DNA of 64,000 nucleotides, from contig NZ_JNWO01000014.1 of the NCBI RefSeq assembly GCF_000716435.1, forward strand, positions 124,001 to 188,000. Direction: 5' to 3'. The notes beneath the pieces were generated by a model. That model searched no databases. It was not told where the DNA came from and saw nothing but the letters and a program-made list of their open reading frames with translations. Every line of letters begins with the position of its first letter. The first letter of the stretch is position 1. This DNA comes from Streptomyces xylophagus. GTDB lineage: Bacteria > Actinomycetota > Actinomycetes > Streptomycetales > Streptomycetaceae. Below, one piece after another: positions 36,532 to 44,469 of the stretch. A program made the translations under genes and the position numbers.

Positions 36532-37440
36532 TCAGGCGAAGACGATGGTGTGCCTGCCGTTGCGGATGACCCGGTCCTCGGCGTGCCACAGCACCGCGCG
36601 GGAAAGTACGGCGCGTTCGACGTCGGCGCCGCGACGGGTGAGGTCGCCGGCGGTGTGGGCGTGGCTGACGCGCACGACGTCCTGCTCGATGATCGGGCCC
36701 TCGTCGAGGTCCTCGGTGACGTAGTGGGCGGTTGCGCCCACCAGTTTCACCCCGCGTTCCTTGGCCTTGGCGTAGGGACCGGCGCCGATGAAGGCGGGCA
36801 GGAAGGAGTGGTGGATGTTGATGATCGGCACGCCGACCTGCTCGATGAAGTCGCCGGAGAGGATCTGCATATAGCGGGCGAGGACGACGAAGTCGACGTT
36901 GTCCTTGAGTAGCCGCAGGTGCTCCGCCTCGGCGGCCGACTTGTCCGCCCCCATGGACGGGACGTGGAAGAAGGGGATGCCGAAGCCGCGCACCTCCTCC
37001 GCCGTGTCCGGGTGATTGGAGATCACCATGGCGATGCTGACCGGGAGTTGACCCTGCCGGTGCCGCCAGAGCAGGTCGAGCAGACAGTGGTCCGACTTGG
37101 ACGCGAAGATCGCCACCCGCTTCGGCACGGACAGGTCGCGCAGGGTGTAGCTGAGGCCGTACGGCTTCACCAACTCCTTGTCGAAGTCGGCGCGCAGACC
37201 GGGCAGTTCGGCCCGTAGGCCGTCCAGTCCGAAGACGGTGCGCTGGAAGAAGGCGCCGCCCTGCGGGTTGTCGGAGTACTGGTCGAGGGACACGATGTTG
37301 GCGCCGTGCCGCCCGAGGACCGATGTCACGGCGGCGACGATGCCGGTGGCGTCGGCGCCCTGGACGATCAGCGACGCCTGGTGCCCCGCTCCCCCGGTCT
37401 TCTTGGCGATGCCGGTGGGCGCGGCCTGCGTGACGGTCAT
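36532..37440 (-). CDS. purU: PurU: formyltetrahydrofolate deformylase
   Basis: 302 residues: an ACT domain (about 20-100; ASLIVQGADATGIVAAVTSVL) followed by a formyltransferase-like domain with VPIINIHHSFLPAF (Asn208, His210) and TEDLDEGPIIEQD. It hydrolyses 10-formyl-THF to formate and THF. The ATG overlaps the MetF stop (ATGA). In this island it would release THF for the next demethylation and vent C1 units as formate. No formate dehydrogenase is seen in the window. Confidence 0.95.
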   Translation of the reverse strand: MTVTQAAPTGIAKKTGGAGHQASLIVQGADATGIVAAVTSVLGRHGANIVSLDQYSDNPQGGAFFQRTVFGLDGLRAELPGLRADFDKELVKPYGLSYTLRDLSVPKRVAIFASKSDHCLLDLLWRHRQGQLPVSIAMVISNHPDTAEEVRGFGIPFFHVPSMGADKSAAEAEHLRLLKDNVDFVVLARYMQILSGDFIEQVGVPIINIHHSFLPAFIGAGPYAKAKERGVKLVGATAHYVTEDLDEGPIIEQDVVRVSHAHTAGDLTRRGADVERAVLSRAVLWHAEDRVIRNGRHTIVFA

Positions 37441-38309
37441 ACGAGGTTGTCCTTCCTGAACTGTGCGATCCACTCGGACGTGGCCCGCAGGCCGCCGAAG
37501 GTGTAGAAGTGGATCTTTATGTCTCCGTGGCGGGCCGGGTCGTAGCCGTCCGCGAGTGCGCGCAGGAACTTGTCCGGGCCCGCGGTGCCCATCAGGTTGG
37601 TGATGGACAGGCCGTACTTCTTGGCGATGGAGGCGCTGGTGCCGACGCCGAACCGGGTGGCGTACGACATGAGACGCCGCACGCCGGCCGGCCCCGGGAC
37701 GCCGATCCGGACGGGAAGCGTGATGCCCTCGGCGCGGACCTTCTCCAGCCAGGCCAGGACGGGATCCACGTCGAAACCGAACTGGGTGATCACGCTGCCG
37801 TCGAGTTCCTGCTCCGCGATGGACGCGCTCTTCTCCCGCAGCGCGGACCACAGCGCGTCCCCGGCGATGTCCGGGTGGCCCTCCGGGTAGCCGCTGATGC
37901 TGACGTGCCGGACCCCGTACTCCCGCAGCAGTCCCGTCTCGATGAGCGCGAGCGAGTCCTCGTAGGGGCCCTCGGGTCGGGTCGGGTCGCCGCCGACGGT
38001 GAAGACGTTGGCGCAGGTGCCGTCGGCCCTCAGGCCGGCGAGGAACTCCTCGAAATCGGCCTGCGAGCCGAGCCGTCGGGCGGAGATGTGCGGCACCGGC
38101 ACGAAGCCGAGGCGTTTCACCGCCCGGGACGCCTCCAGCCGCATGCCGAGGTTCTCGTTGCCGAGAAAGGTGACGTTGATGCGGGTGCCCTGCGGGATGA
38201 AGTGCCGGGCCTCCTCCAGCTTCGGGACGTCCTTGCCTGTCATCTCCAGGGAGAAGTCCTCCAGCAGCGATGTGCTCACCGCCGCCGAGGCCGTGCTGAG
38301 GGGGTTCAT
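37437..38309 (-). CDS. metF: MetF-like methylenetetrahydrofolate reductase
   Basis: 290 residues from the ATG at 38309 with AAGGAG upstream. The pattern fits the MTHFR barrel: VTFLGNENLG, FVPVPHISARRLGS, the VFTVGGDPTRPEGPYEDSL segment, HVSISGYPEGHPDI and a Gln-Phe-Gly-Phe FAD/folate-site segment. It would interconvert 5-methyl-THF and 5,10-methylene-THF. Next to the O-demethylase-like gene it probably runs in the oxidising direction, as proposed for the metF that accompanies ligM in Sphingobium. Overlaps purU. Confidence 0.9.
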   Translation of the reverse strand: MNPLSTASAAVSTSLLEDFSLEMTGKDVPKLEEARHFIPQGTRINVTFLGNENLGMRLEASRAVKRLGFVPVPHISARRLGSQADFEEFLAGLRADGTCANVFTVGGDPTRPEGPYEDSLALIETGLLREYGVRHVSISGYPEGHPDIAGDALWSALREKSASIAEQELDGSVITQFGFDVDPVLAWLEKVRAEGITLPVRIGVPGPAGVRRLMSYATRFGVGTSASIAKKYGLSITNLMGTAGPDKFLRALADGYDPARHGDIKIHFYTFGGLRATSEWIAQFRKDNLV

Positions 38310-38466
38310 CGTGCTCCTTGTCGATAGGGAGGGGGCGGCCGGACGCGTGACGCTGCCTCCGGCCGCCGAGAAACTCCGGCGATGTCCAGCGCGCCCCCAG
38401 GGGCGCGGGGAACTGCGCGCCCAGCCCCCCACAGGCCCGCAGACGACTCACCGGCATCCAGCGGAG

Positions 38467-39807
38467 CTACCCGCGCCGGTACTCCGTGCGCGCGTGCCGG
38501 TCGAACGGGCTGGCCTGAACCGTGGCGCGGATGCGCGGGAACCCGAGGTCGGCCTCGGGGTCGGTACCGGGGCCGGGGTGCTCGCCCCAGACCACGGTCA
38601 CCTCGGTGCCGGGCTCGGCGTGCGCGGAGTCGATCAGCGTCTGCGCCAGCACGGTGCCGACCGGGTCGATGGACGCGGTCTGCATGGTCGTGCCGACCAG
38701 ACCGGCCGAGGTCTCCACCCGGTGGCGGGCGTAGGTGAGGACGAAGCCGGGATCCTCTCCCCCGCCGACGACCCGGCGCACGTCGTCGGCGTCGAAGACC
38801 AGGGTGACCTTGGTGCGGCGGGGCTCGTCCTTCGCCTTGAGCAGGGCGTCGCGGCCATGGAAGTCGTGCCCGAAGTGGATGAGCCGGCCGTAGCCCAGCT
38901 CGTACGGGGAGACGTAGAAGTCCTCGATGTTCTCCGAGAAGTAGCTGCCGTTGAGCGGGCGCTTGCCCTCGATGCCGAACAGCGGCAACCAGGCACGGTA
39001 TTCCGCGAGTTCGGGGTCGCCGTAGATACCCGGGACCGGCGACGGGATCCAGCCGCTCTCCACACTCGGCGTGGTGTACGCCAGCGCGCCGACCTGCACC
39101 AGGCCCAGCGGCTCACCGGCCTTGAGGAACGCCTCGTGCACATACCCCGCGTGCTCCCACGGGCCGATGAACTCGTAGCCCGCCTGCCCGGCCATACCGT
39201 GGCGCAGCGCCTCGAAGTCGCGGCCGTGCAGGGTGACCGGCGTGGAGTGGAAGAACTTGGTCTCCGGCAGCGGGCCGCCGAAGACGTTCTCGATCAGCTC
39301 CAGTGCCAGCGGACCCTGGATCTGGTAGCGGAACAGCTTGGGGTCACCGCCGCCGGGCCGGAAGGCGGAGGACGTGTCGGTCTCGAAGCCGACGTCGTAG
39401 CCGCCCTTCTCCGCGTGGTACTGCACCCAGTGCTGGGCGGCGGGGACACCGCTGAGGAGGTACTTGTTCTCGGCTCGCCGCAGGAGGATGCCGTCGGTGA
39501 CGATCTTGCCGTCCCGGGTGACCGGTACGTACTGCTTGGCCTGGCCGATCGCGAACTTCTCGAAGTTGTTGGCGCCGTACTCGGCGAGCACGCGGGTGGC
39601 GTCGGGGCCCTCGATCCACAGGTCGTACATGTGGTGCGAGAGGTTGAGCAGTGCGACGCCCTCGTGCCAGGCCGCCTGTTCCTGGCGCCATCCGACGTAC
39701 TCCCGCTCGACCACCTCGGGGGTCCACGGCTCGGCGTTCGGCTGCCACAGCAGACCGATGGGCGAACCGGCCTTGTCGATGCCGTCCTGAAGACTGGGGA
39801 TTGCCAT
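38467..39807 (-). CDS. LigM/DesA-like THF-dependent O-demethylase (copy 2)
   Basis: 446 residues from the ATG at 39807 (GAGGAG five bases upstream). It aligns with the LigM/DesA aryl O-demethylases from end to end: GLLW near the N-terminus, LSHHMYDL (His58-His59), QAKQYVPVTRDGK, HWVQYHAEKGGYDV, LRHGMAGQAGYEFIGPWE, and ESGWIPSPVPGIY. Tyr244 (ALAYTTPS) sits at the place of LigM's proposed catalytic Tyr247, but the Arg of LigM's GRAPAANW is Val121 here, so the carboxylate-binding side may differ. First gene of the run to metF, purU, folD and pabB. Operator sites c and d lie upstream. Confidence 0.88.
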   Translation of the reverse strand: MAIPSLQDGIDKAGSPIGLLWQPNAEPWTPEVVEREYVGWRQEQAAWHEGVALLNLSHHMYDLWIEGPDATRVLAEYGANNFEKFAIGQAKQYVPVTRDGKIVTDGILLRRAENKYLLSGVPAAQHWVQYHAEKGGYDVGFETDTSSAFRPGGGDPKLFRYQIQGPLALELIENVFGGPLPETKFFHSTPVTLHGRDFEALRHGMAGQAGYEFIGPWEHAGYVHEAFLKAGEPLGLVQVGALAYTTPSVESGWIPSPVPGIYGDPELAEYRAWLPLFGIEGKRPLNGSYFSENIEDFYVSPYELGYGRLIHFGHDFHGRDALLKAKDEPRRTKVTLVFDADDVRRVVGGGEDPGFVLTYARHRVETSAGLVGTTMQTASIDPVGTVLAQTLIDSAHAEPGTEVTVVWGEHPGPGTDPEADLGFPRIRATVQASPFDRHARTEYRRG

Positions 39808-39839
39808 TGCGGCTCCTCTCAAAGCCATCTCCCCTGAAG

Positions 39840-39857
39840 CACTAAATCGATCTAGTG
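39840..39857. promoter_or_regulatory. LacI-type operator, site c
   Basis: CACTAAATCGATCTAGTG, 33 bp upstream of demethylase copy 2. Its centre is 63 bp from that of site d, or six turns of DNA, suiting cooperative or looped binding. Confidence 0.7.
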
Positions 39858-39902
39858 ACGCGGCTCGTCACAATCGACTCACTTCGGGAGGAAAAGGTGG
39901 AT

Positions 39903-39920
39903 CGCTAGAACGATCTAGCG
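39903..39920. promoter_or_regulatory. LacI-type operator, site d
   Basis: CGCTAGAACGATCTAGCG, paired at 8 of 9 positions. It overlaps the stop codon of the upstream folP gene and stands 96 bp before demethylase copy 2. Confidence 0.65.
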
Positions 39921-40886
39921 CAAGCTAGCAGACGGGTTTGGAGCTTGGGGAGACTCGTGCAGCGCATTCTTTGATGGCTCCGCGCGACGGTCTCCGGACT
40001 CCGAGAACCGGCGGTCGCCCGCCCAGACTGCGGCCACACACACCGCGTGCAGGCTGGAGCGGACGTCGTGCACGCGCACGCAGAACGCGCCGGCCGCGGC
40101 GGCCAGTGCGGACACCGCCGCCGTCGCCGCGTCGCGGTCGCGGGGCACGGTATCGATGCCCGCCCGGTCGCTCAACGCGGCACCGATGAAACGCTTCCTG
40201 GACGCCCCCACCAGTACGGGAAAACCGGTGGCCCGCAGGGCGGGCAGATGCGTGAGGAGTTCCCAGTCGTGGGCGGCGCGCTTGGCGAACCCGAGTCCGG
40301 GATCAATGATGATGCGCCCCGGATCGATCCCGGCCGCGGTGAGTGCCTCCACGCGGCGCAGCAGTTCGGAGGTGACCTCGCCGACGACATCGCCGTAGAC
40401 CGCATGGCGGTCCATCTCACGGCTAGGCGCACGCCAGTGCATCGCCACATACGGCACCTCGGCCGCCGCGACTACGGCAGCCATGGCGGGATCCGCCAGC
40501 CCTCCGCTGACGTCGTTGACCATGCACGCGCCGGCCTCGATCGCGGCGCGGGCGACTGCCGCGTGCATGGTGTCCACACTGACGGCCACCTCCGCGCGCA
40601 CCAGTTCCCGCACGACGGGCACCACGCGGGCCAACTCCGCCTCCACCGGGACGGGTTCGGCTCCCGGCCGGGTGGACTCGCCGCCCACGTCGACCAGGTC
40701 CGCGCCCTGCTCGGCGAGCCGCAGGCCTCGCTCGACGGCCCGTCCGGTCTCGGTGTACCGGCCACCGTCGGAGAACGAGTCGGGAGTCACGTTCAGGATG
40801 CCCATCACCAGACATCGGTCGGGCCGCGGGAGCCCCGCCGGGCCTCTCGGGGGTGGTTGCGCGAACGCGCATCGCATGTCGATCAT
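39915..40886 (-). CDS. folP: Dihydropteroate synthase (FolP)
   Basis: 323 residues with all DHPS loops: MGILNVTPDSFSDGG, DVGGESTRPGA, VSVDTMHAAVARAAIEAGA, MVNDVSGG, IIIDPGLGFAK and VGASRKRFIGA. It joins p-aminobenzoate to the pterin pyrophosphate. The last 40 or so residues extend beyond the usual DHPS end and are low-complexity. GGAGGAGG lies 11 bases before the ATG. Operator sites e and f are directly upstream. Probably an extra, island-borne copy. A second DHPS could affect sulfonamide response, which is inference. Confidence 0.95.
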   Translation of the reverse strand: MIDMRCAFAQPPPRGPAGLPRPDRCLVMGILNVTPDSFSDGGRYTETGRAVERGLRLAEQGADLVDVGGESTRPGAEPVPVEAELARVVPVVRELVRAEVAVSVDTMHAAVARAAIEAGACMVNDVSGGLADPAMAAVVAAAEVPYVAMHWRAPSREMDRHAVYGDVVGEVTSELLRRVEALTAAGIDPGRIIIDPGLGFAKRAAHDWELLTHLPALRATGFPVLVGASRKRFIGAALSDRAGIDTVPRDRDAATAAVSALAAAAGAFCVRVHDVRSSLHAVCVAAVWAGDRRFSESGDRRAEPSKNALHESPQAPNPSASLR

Positions 40887-40938
40887 CGGTCGAACGACCT
40901 CCTCCGCCTGCGGGCCGTACGCCCTGCGAGCTGGAAAA

Positions 40939-40954
40939 GCTAAATCGATATAGC
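40939..40954. promoter_or_regulatory. LacI-type operator, site e
   Basis: GCTAAATCGATATAGC, paired at 7 of 8 positions, 53 bp upstream of folP. Its centre is 35 bp from that of site f. Confidence 0.65.
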
Positions 40955-40973
40955 GAACACGTTACAACGGATC

Positions 40974-40989
40974 GCTAAATCGTTCTAGC
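40974..40989. promoter_or_regulatory. LacI-type operator, site f
   Basis: GCTAAATCGTTCTAGC, paired at 6 of 8 positions. It overlaps the stop codon of the TrkA-like gene and forms a tandem with site e in front of folP. Confidence 0.6.
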
Positions 40990-42381
40990 CCTGGGCAGTT
41001 CAATTTCGTCACCTGTCATCTGACGCCTCCCCTCGACGTGGGCGCAGCGGTCGTGACCGACCAGAGCGCTGCGGCGCCAGACGCCGGAGGTGTCCCGCAA
41101 CCGGATCTCGTCGCGATGGGCGACCACGTCGCCGACCGGCTCGGCGCGCAGTCGGGCGACCACATAACCGGCGGCCAGACCGGTGATGTCGCAGACGACC
41201 CCCATGGGCAGCAGCGAGCGCGTCTCGGCGATGGCGTCGTCCTCCCCCGCGCGCATCACCACGCGGACGTGCGGCGCGACGCCGTGTGCGGCGATGGCCA
41301 CGGCCACGTTGTCCAGGTCGTCGGAGCCGACGGCGGCCAGCGCCCGGGCGTGACCGATGCGCAGCCGTTCCAGTACATGGCGGTCGCCGCCGTGACCGTC
41401 CATGACGGGAATGCCGAGGGTGCGCGCCAGCCGCGCGGTGGCGGCCTGCGGGTCGCGTTCGACGCCCACGACGGGGATGCCCAGCGCGCGCAGCTCGACG
41501 CAGAGCCGCATGCCGACCTGGCCCATTCCCACCACGATGACGTGCCCCGCGCGGGGCAGGGTGCGCGGACCGACCAGCCCGATCAGGCGCGGCCCGAGCA
41601 TCCGCTCGACCACTCCCGCGGTGAAGAAGGCGGTGAAGACGACCGTGCTCAACATCGCGAGGACGGCGAAGAGTTGGTAGGCGTGGGCATCCGGTGGCGC
41701 GGCGGCCGGACCGACGCCGGCCACGACCCGGGCTGCCTCGAACAGCGCCTCGGACGGGCGATGTCCGAACGCCGTGAGCCACACCCAGTCGGCGGCGAGG
41801 ACGACGAGCATCGCGAGCATGCCCAGGACGAGCAGCCGGGTGCCCGGATCGTGGGAGCGCAGCTGGAACCCGACCCACCTTCTGCGGTACCGGCGACGCC
41901 ACTGCCCTGGCAGGGCTGATTCTTCTGCTTCCAGGACACCGTCACGCTCTCGGACGACCTGGACACATCCTCCGCGCCGGCGAGCGGCGACGAAGGAAGG
42001 ATCCAGGCACGGGCCGGCCAGTGACGGCGCCGCGAGGTCGGCCGGCGAGGTGACATCGCACTGCGGCAGGAGGCGCGCGAGCTCGTCGGCGATCGTGCGA
42101 TCGAAGATCGTGACGATCAGAGGTACGTCGGGCGCAACGTGCGCGACGGCCAGGGCGTAGCGCAGGGCCGCGACGTCGTCGTGGAGCAGTACGGCCACGC
42201 CCGCCGGCCGCGGTGCCAGCGCCGCGCGCAGTTCGGGGTCACGTGGACGCGGGAGGTGGCGCACCGCGTCGGACGAGGCGCGAAGGGCACCGCACACCCG
42301 GCCGGCCAGGTGCGTGTCACCTATGACGACGTACGAACGGACAGGGCCGTGATGCGTGTGACGCGTTGGATTCGAGGTCAT
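40975..42381 (-). CDS. Membrane-associated TrkA-N/NAD-binding protein (K+ channel/efflux type)
   Basis: 468 residues. An N-terminal Rossmann-like region (SYVVIGDTHLAGRVCGALRA) is followed by two or three hydrophobic segments (TRLLVLGMLAMLVVLAADW; LFAVLAMLSTVVFTAFFTAG) and a second, clear TrkA-N domain (GHVIVVGMGQVGMRLCVELRA). The layout is that of actinomycete NAD-binding, potassium-channel-like proteins of uncertain transport activity. It does not belong to folate metabolism by function but sits within the island. A C-terminal TrkA-C domain is not evident. Confidence 0.8.
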   Translation of the reverse strand: MTSNPTRHTHHGPVRSYVVIGDTHLAGRVCGALRASSDAVRHLPRPRDPELRAALAPRPAGVAVLLHDDVAALRYALAVAHVAPDVPLIVTIFDRTIADELARLLPQCDVTSPADLAAPSLAGPCLDPSFVAARRRGGCVQVVRERDGVLEAEESALPGQWRRRYRRRWVGFQLRSHDPGTRLLVLGMLAMLVVLAADWVWLTAFGHRPSEALFEAARVVAGVGPAAAPPDAHAYQLFAVLAMLSTVVFTAFFTAGVVERMLGPRLIGLVGPRTLPRAGHVIVVGMGQVGMRLCVELRALGIPVVGVERDPQAATARLARTLGIPVMDGHGGDRHVLERLRIGHARALAAVGSDDLDNVAVAIAAHGVAPHVRVVMRAGEDDAIAETRSLLPMGVVCDITGLAAGYVVARLRAEPVGDVVAHRDEIRLRDTSGVWRRSALVGHDRCAHVEGRRQMTGDEIELPRARTI

Positions 42382-42823
42382 GAAGTCGACGTCCTGCCTT
42401 GAGAGATGACGGAGATCCGGTGGGCAGCCGACCGCCTGGAGCTCGTCCGGGAAGCCGAGCCGGCCGTCAAGTGACCTTCGGCCGACGGTGATCGTCGAGG
42501 ACGACCGACGAGGGAACTACGGCCGGCCTTCCGGTGGCGCCGCGGCGTACCACCGCTCGCCCGTCTCTTTTCCGACGGCTCGGCGCGACGACGCGAGGAT
42601 ACAGAGGGGCGCGGAACTCCCGATACGCGCCCGATCCGGGCCCCGATCCCCGCCGCGCCGTACCGTACGGTTCGGTGCCGTACGGGGCAAGACCATACGA
42701 TCCGGCGGAACCGGCGCACTCGGCGTCTCGTAGCCGCCCGTGCCTCGCCCCCCTCGATCTCCTTACAATGGGTGAACACCGTGTCGCCGGGACTCAGGCG
42801 CACATGACAACGTCAGAGCAGGG
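42382..42823. other. Divergent intergenic region upstream of LacI gene
   Basis: About 440 bp. It contains the CCGTACGG repeats (42658-42685) and no convincing gene; the frames present have no family features. Confidence 0.55.
42658..42685. promoter_or_regulatory. CCGTAC-type palindromes (possible degenerate TetR-type site)
   Basis: CCGTACCGTACGG (42658-42670) is a perfect 6+1+6 palindrome, and CCGTACGG recurs at 42678-42685. The core GTACCGTAC is shared with sites t1 and t2, but the outer bases differ. It lies 140 bp before the LacI gene. Low confidence. Confidence 0.4.
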
Positions 42824-43759
42824 GTGATGGGGACTTCCCGAAGAGTCACGCTGAACGACGTGGCCGCGGCGAGCGGAGTTTCTCGCGCCACCGTCAGTTT
42901 CGTTCTCAACGACGACCCTCACCAGACGATCTCGGCCGCCACCCGCGACCGGGTGAAGGAAGCGGCCCGAACTCTCGGCTACGTTCCGCACGGTGTGGCG
43001 AGAGCACTGCGCGAAGGGAGTTCCCGGGTCGTCGTGCTGAACATCGACGCGGGCATGGAAGGCGCGTACTCCCGCAGTTACATCCACGGGCTCGACACAG
43101 AGCTGGCCGCCCACGACCACGTCCTCCTGGTCCGGCACGGCCACCACACCGCGCAGTCCACCCAGCAGATCCTCGACGTCATCGTCCCCCGCGCGGTGAT
43201 CCGCTTCGGCGAGACGTACCTCACCGGTCACGCCCTCGACGACCTGGGAGGCGGCTGGCGCAACGGTCTCGCCGCCCACACCGCTCTCCAACTCCGCCAC
43301 CTCGTCGACCACGGTCACACCCGCATCGCCGTGGCGCTGCCGGACACGGAGTCACCGCTCGCGGCGGCCCGCCTCCGCTTCACCGAACACGCCGCGCAGA
43401 ACCTCGGCATCCCTGTTCCGGTGTCCTTCATCGCCCCCCACGACCGGTCCGCCTGCGCCGACGCCGTCAACGCACTCCTCTCTCGAGCCCCCGAGGTGAC
43501 CGCGATCGCCGGCTTCAACGACGACGTGGCCCTGCGCGTCCTCACCGCCCTGCGCGACCTGGGCCGACGCGTGCCGGAGGACACGGCCGTGATCGGCTTC
43601 GACGACAACGGCTACGGCGAACACGTCATCCCCTCGCTGACCACGATCAGTGTCGACGGCGAGGCCCACGGCCGGCTCAGCGCCAGGCTCGCCCTGGGGC
43701 TCGACACCAGTGGTCTGGAGCCCCCGCCCGCGCGGGTCGTCGTTCGCGAGTCGATCTGA
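42824..43759 (+). CDS. LacI-family regulator
   Basis: 311 residues; GTG at 42824, or the ATG directly after it. The helix-turn-helix and hinge are canonical: VTLNDVAAASGVSRATVSFVL, then RDRVKEAARTLGYVPHGVARAL. The C-terminal type-I periplasmic-binding fold follows (VVVLNIDAGMEGAYS, AIAGFNDDVALRVL, AVIGFDDNGYGEHVIPSLTT). LacI proteins bind palindromes with a central CG and respond mainly to sugars. It is the only LacI gene in the island, so I assign the seven CTARATCGATCTAG sites to it (inference). Confidence 0.92.
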   Translation: MMGTSRRVTLNDVAAASGVSRATVSFVLNDDPHQTISAATRDRVKEAARTLGYVPHGVARALREGSSRVVVLNIDAGMEGAYSRSYIHGLDTELAAHDHVLLVRHGHHTAQSTQQILDVIVPRAVIRFGETYLTGHALDDLGGGWRNGLAAHTALQLRHLVDHGHTRIAVALPDTESPLAAARLRFTEHAAQNLGIPVPVSFIAPHDRSACADAVNALLSRAPEVTAIAGFNDDVALRVLTALRDLGRRVPEDTAVIGFDDNGYGEHVIPSLTTISVDGEAHGRLSARLALGLDTSGLEPPPARVVVRESI

Positions 43760-43850
43760 CGGAGCGGGCCACTCGACGGTTGCGGCTTCGCCGTCCCGTC
43801 GTGGTGACTGCGGTCTCCTTCGCAGGCCGGAGGTCCGCATCGTGACCGTG

Positions 43851-43899
43851 TGCCGTGTGCCGTGTGCCGTCTGCCGTCTGCCGTCTGCCGTCTGCCGTC
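43851..43899. repeat. Tandem heptamer array, TGCCGTS x7
   Basis: Seven head-to-tail copies of a 7-bp unit: two of TGCCGTG followed by five of TGCCGTC. It lies 92 bp after the LacI gene. A second array with nearly the same unit is at 62914-62948. A period of seven does not keep reading frame, and no gene covers it. Confidence 0.85.
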
Positions 43900-44255
43900 T
43901 CCCAAGTGGTACGTGCTTCAGCCACGGTGATCGTGGAGACGGCGACATGGATGCCACCGACCGGCGGACCTACGCTCTCGCCGGCGTAGGCGAGCGCTAC
44001 CTCCGGGTCTGCGGCCAGGCCCGGCTCCACGCGCACGCGTGCACAGCCGAGAGCGTCCGCCGTGATCGCTGCCGGCGCCGCTTCCCAAAGCACGCTCAGC
44101 CGTAGTCCCGTACAGCCATGAGTCCCGCCACCTTCGGTTCCAGCGACTGGGGTACGCCGCGCACGCTCCAGTTTTCACTGACGCCGAAGGCCTCCTGAAC
44201 GCCTCGGCGGCCATCTGCTCCGGAAATCCGCGCTCCGGCTCTTGAGTGCGCCAGA

Positions 44256-44275
44256 GGTGTACCGTACCGTACAGT
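44256..44275. promoter_or_regulatory. TetR-type operator, site t2
   Basis: GGTGTACCGTACCGTACAGT. Its last 15 bases are identical to site t1 in front of the MetE-like gene. It lies 194 bp upstream of demethylase copy 3. Confidence 0.6.
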
Positions 44276-44469
44276 TCACCTCGCCGGCGAAGGCTCCCGC
44301 TCCTTCGGCGCGCCCGCCCGTTCGGGCTGTACCCATCAGCCGCGACACCCCCGAGCCGGGTCACTCACGACGCCAGGCGCCGCAAACGGCTTCGCCCGGC
44401 CGCCGCAACGGCCGGCCCCACGCCCTTGCCACCGCCTCACCCACGCATCGCGACGACATGGAGATACCG

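Larger units (their letters stand above)
43760..44469. other. Long gene-free stretch with heptamer repeats and site t2
   Basis: About 710 bp between LacI and demethylase copy 3. It holds the tandem heptamer array (43851-43899) and the TetR-type site t2 (44256-44275). I see no gene; the short frames crossing it translate the repeat or are low-complexity. Confidence 0.6.

Noticed and set aside
43851..43899. A CRISPR array
   Set aside because: The unit is 7 bp with no spacers and no cas genes are present; it is a simple tandem repeat.
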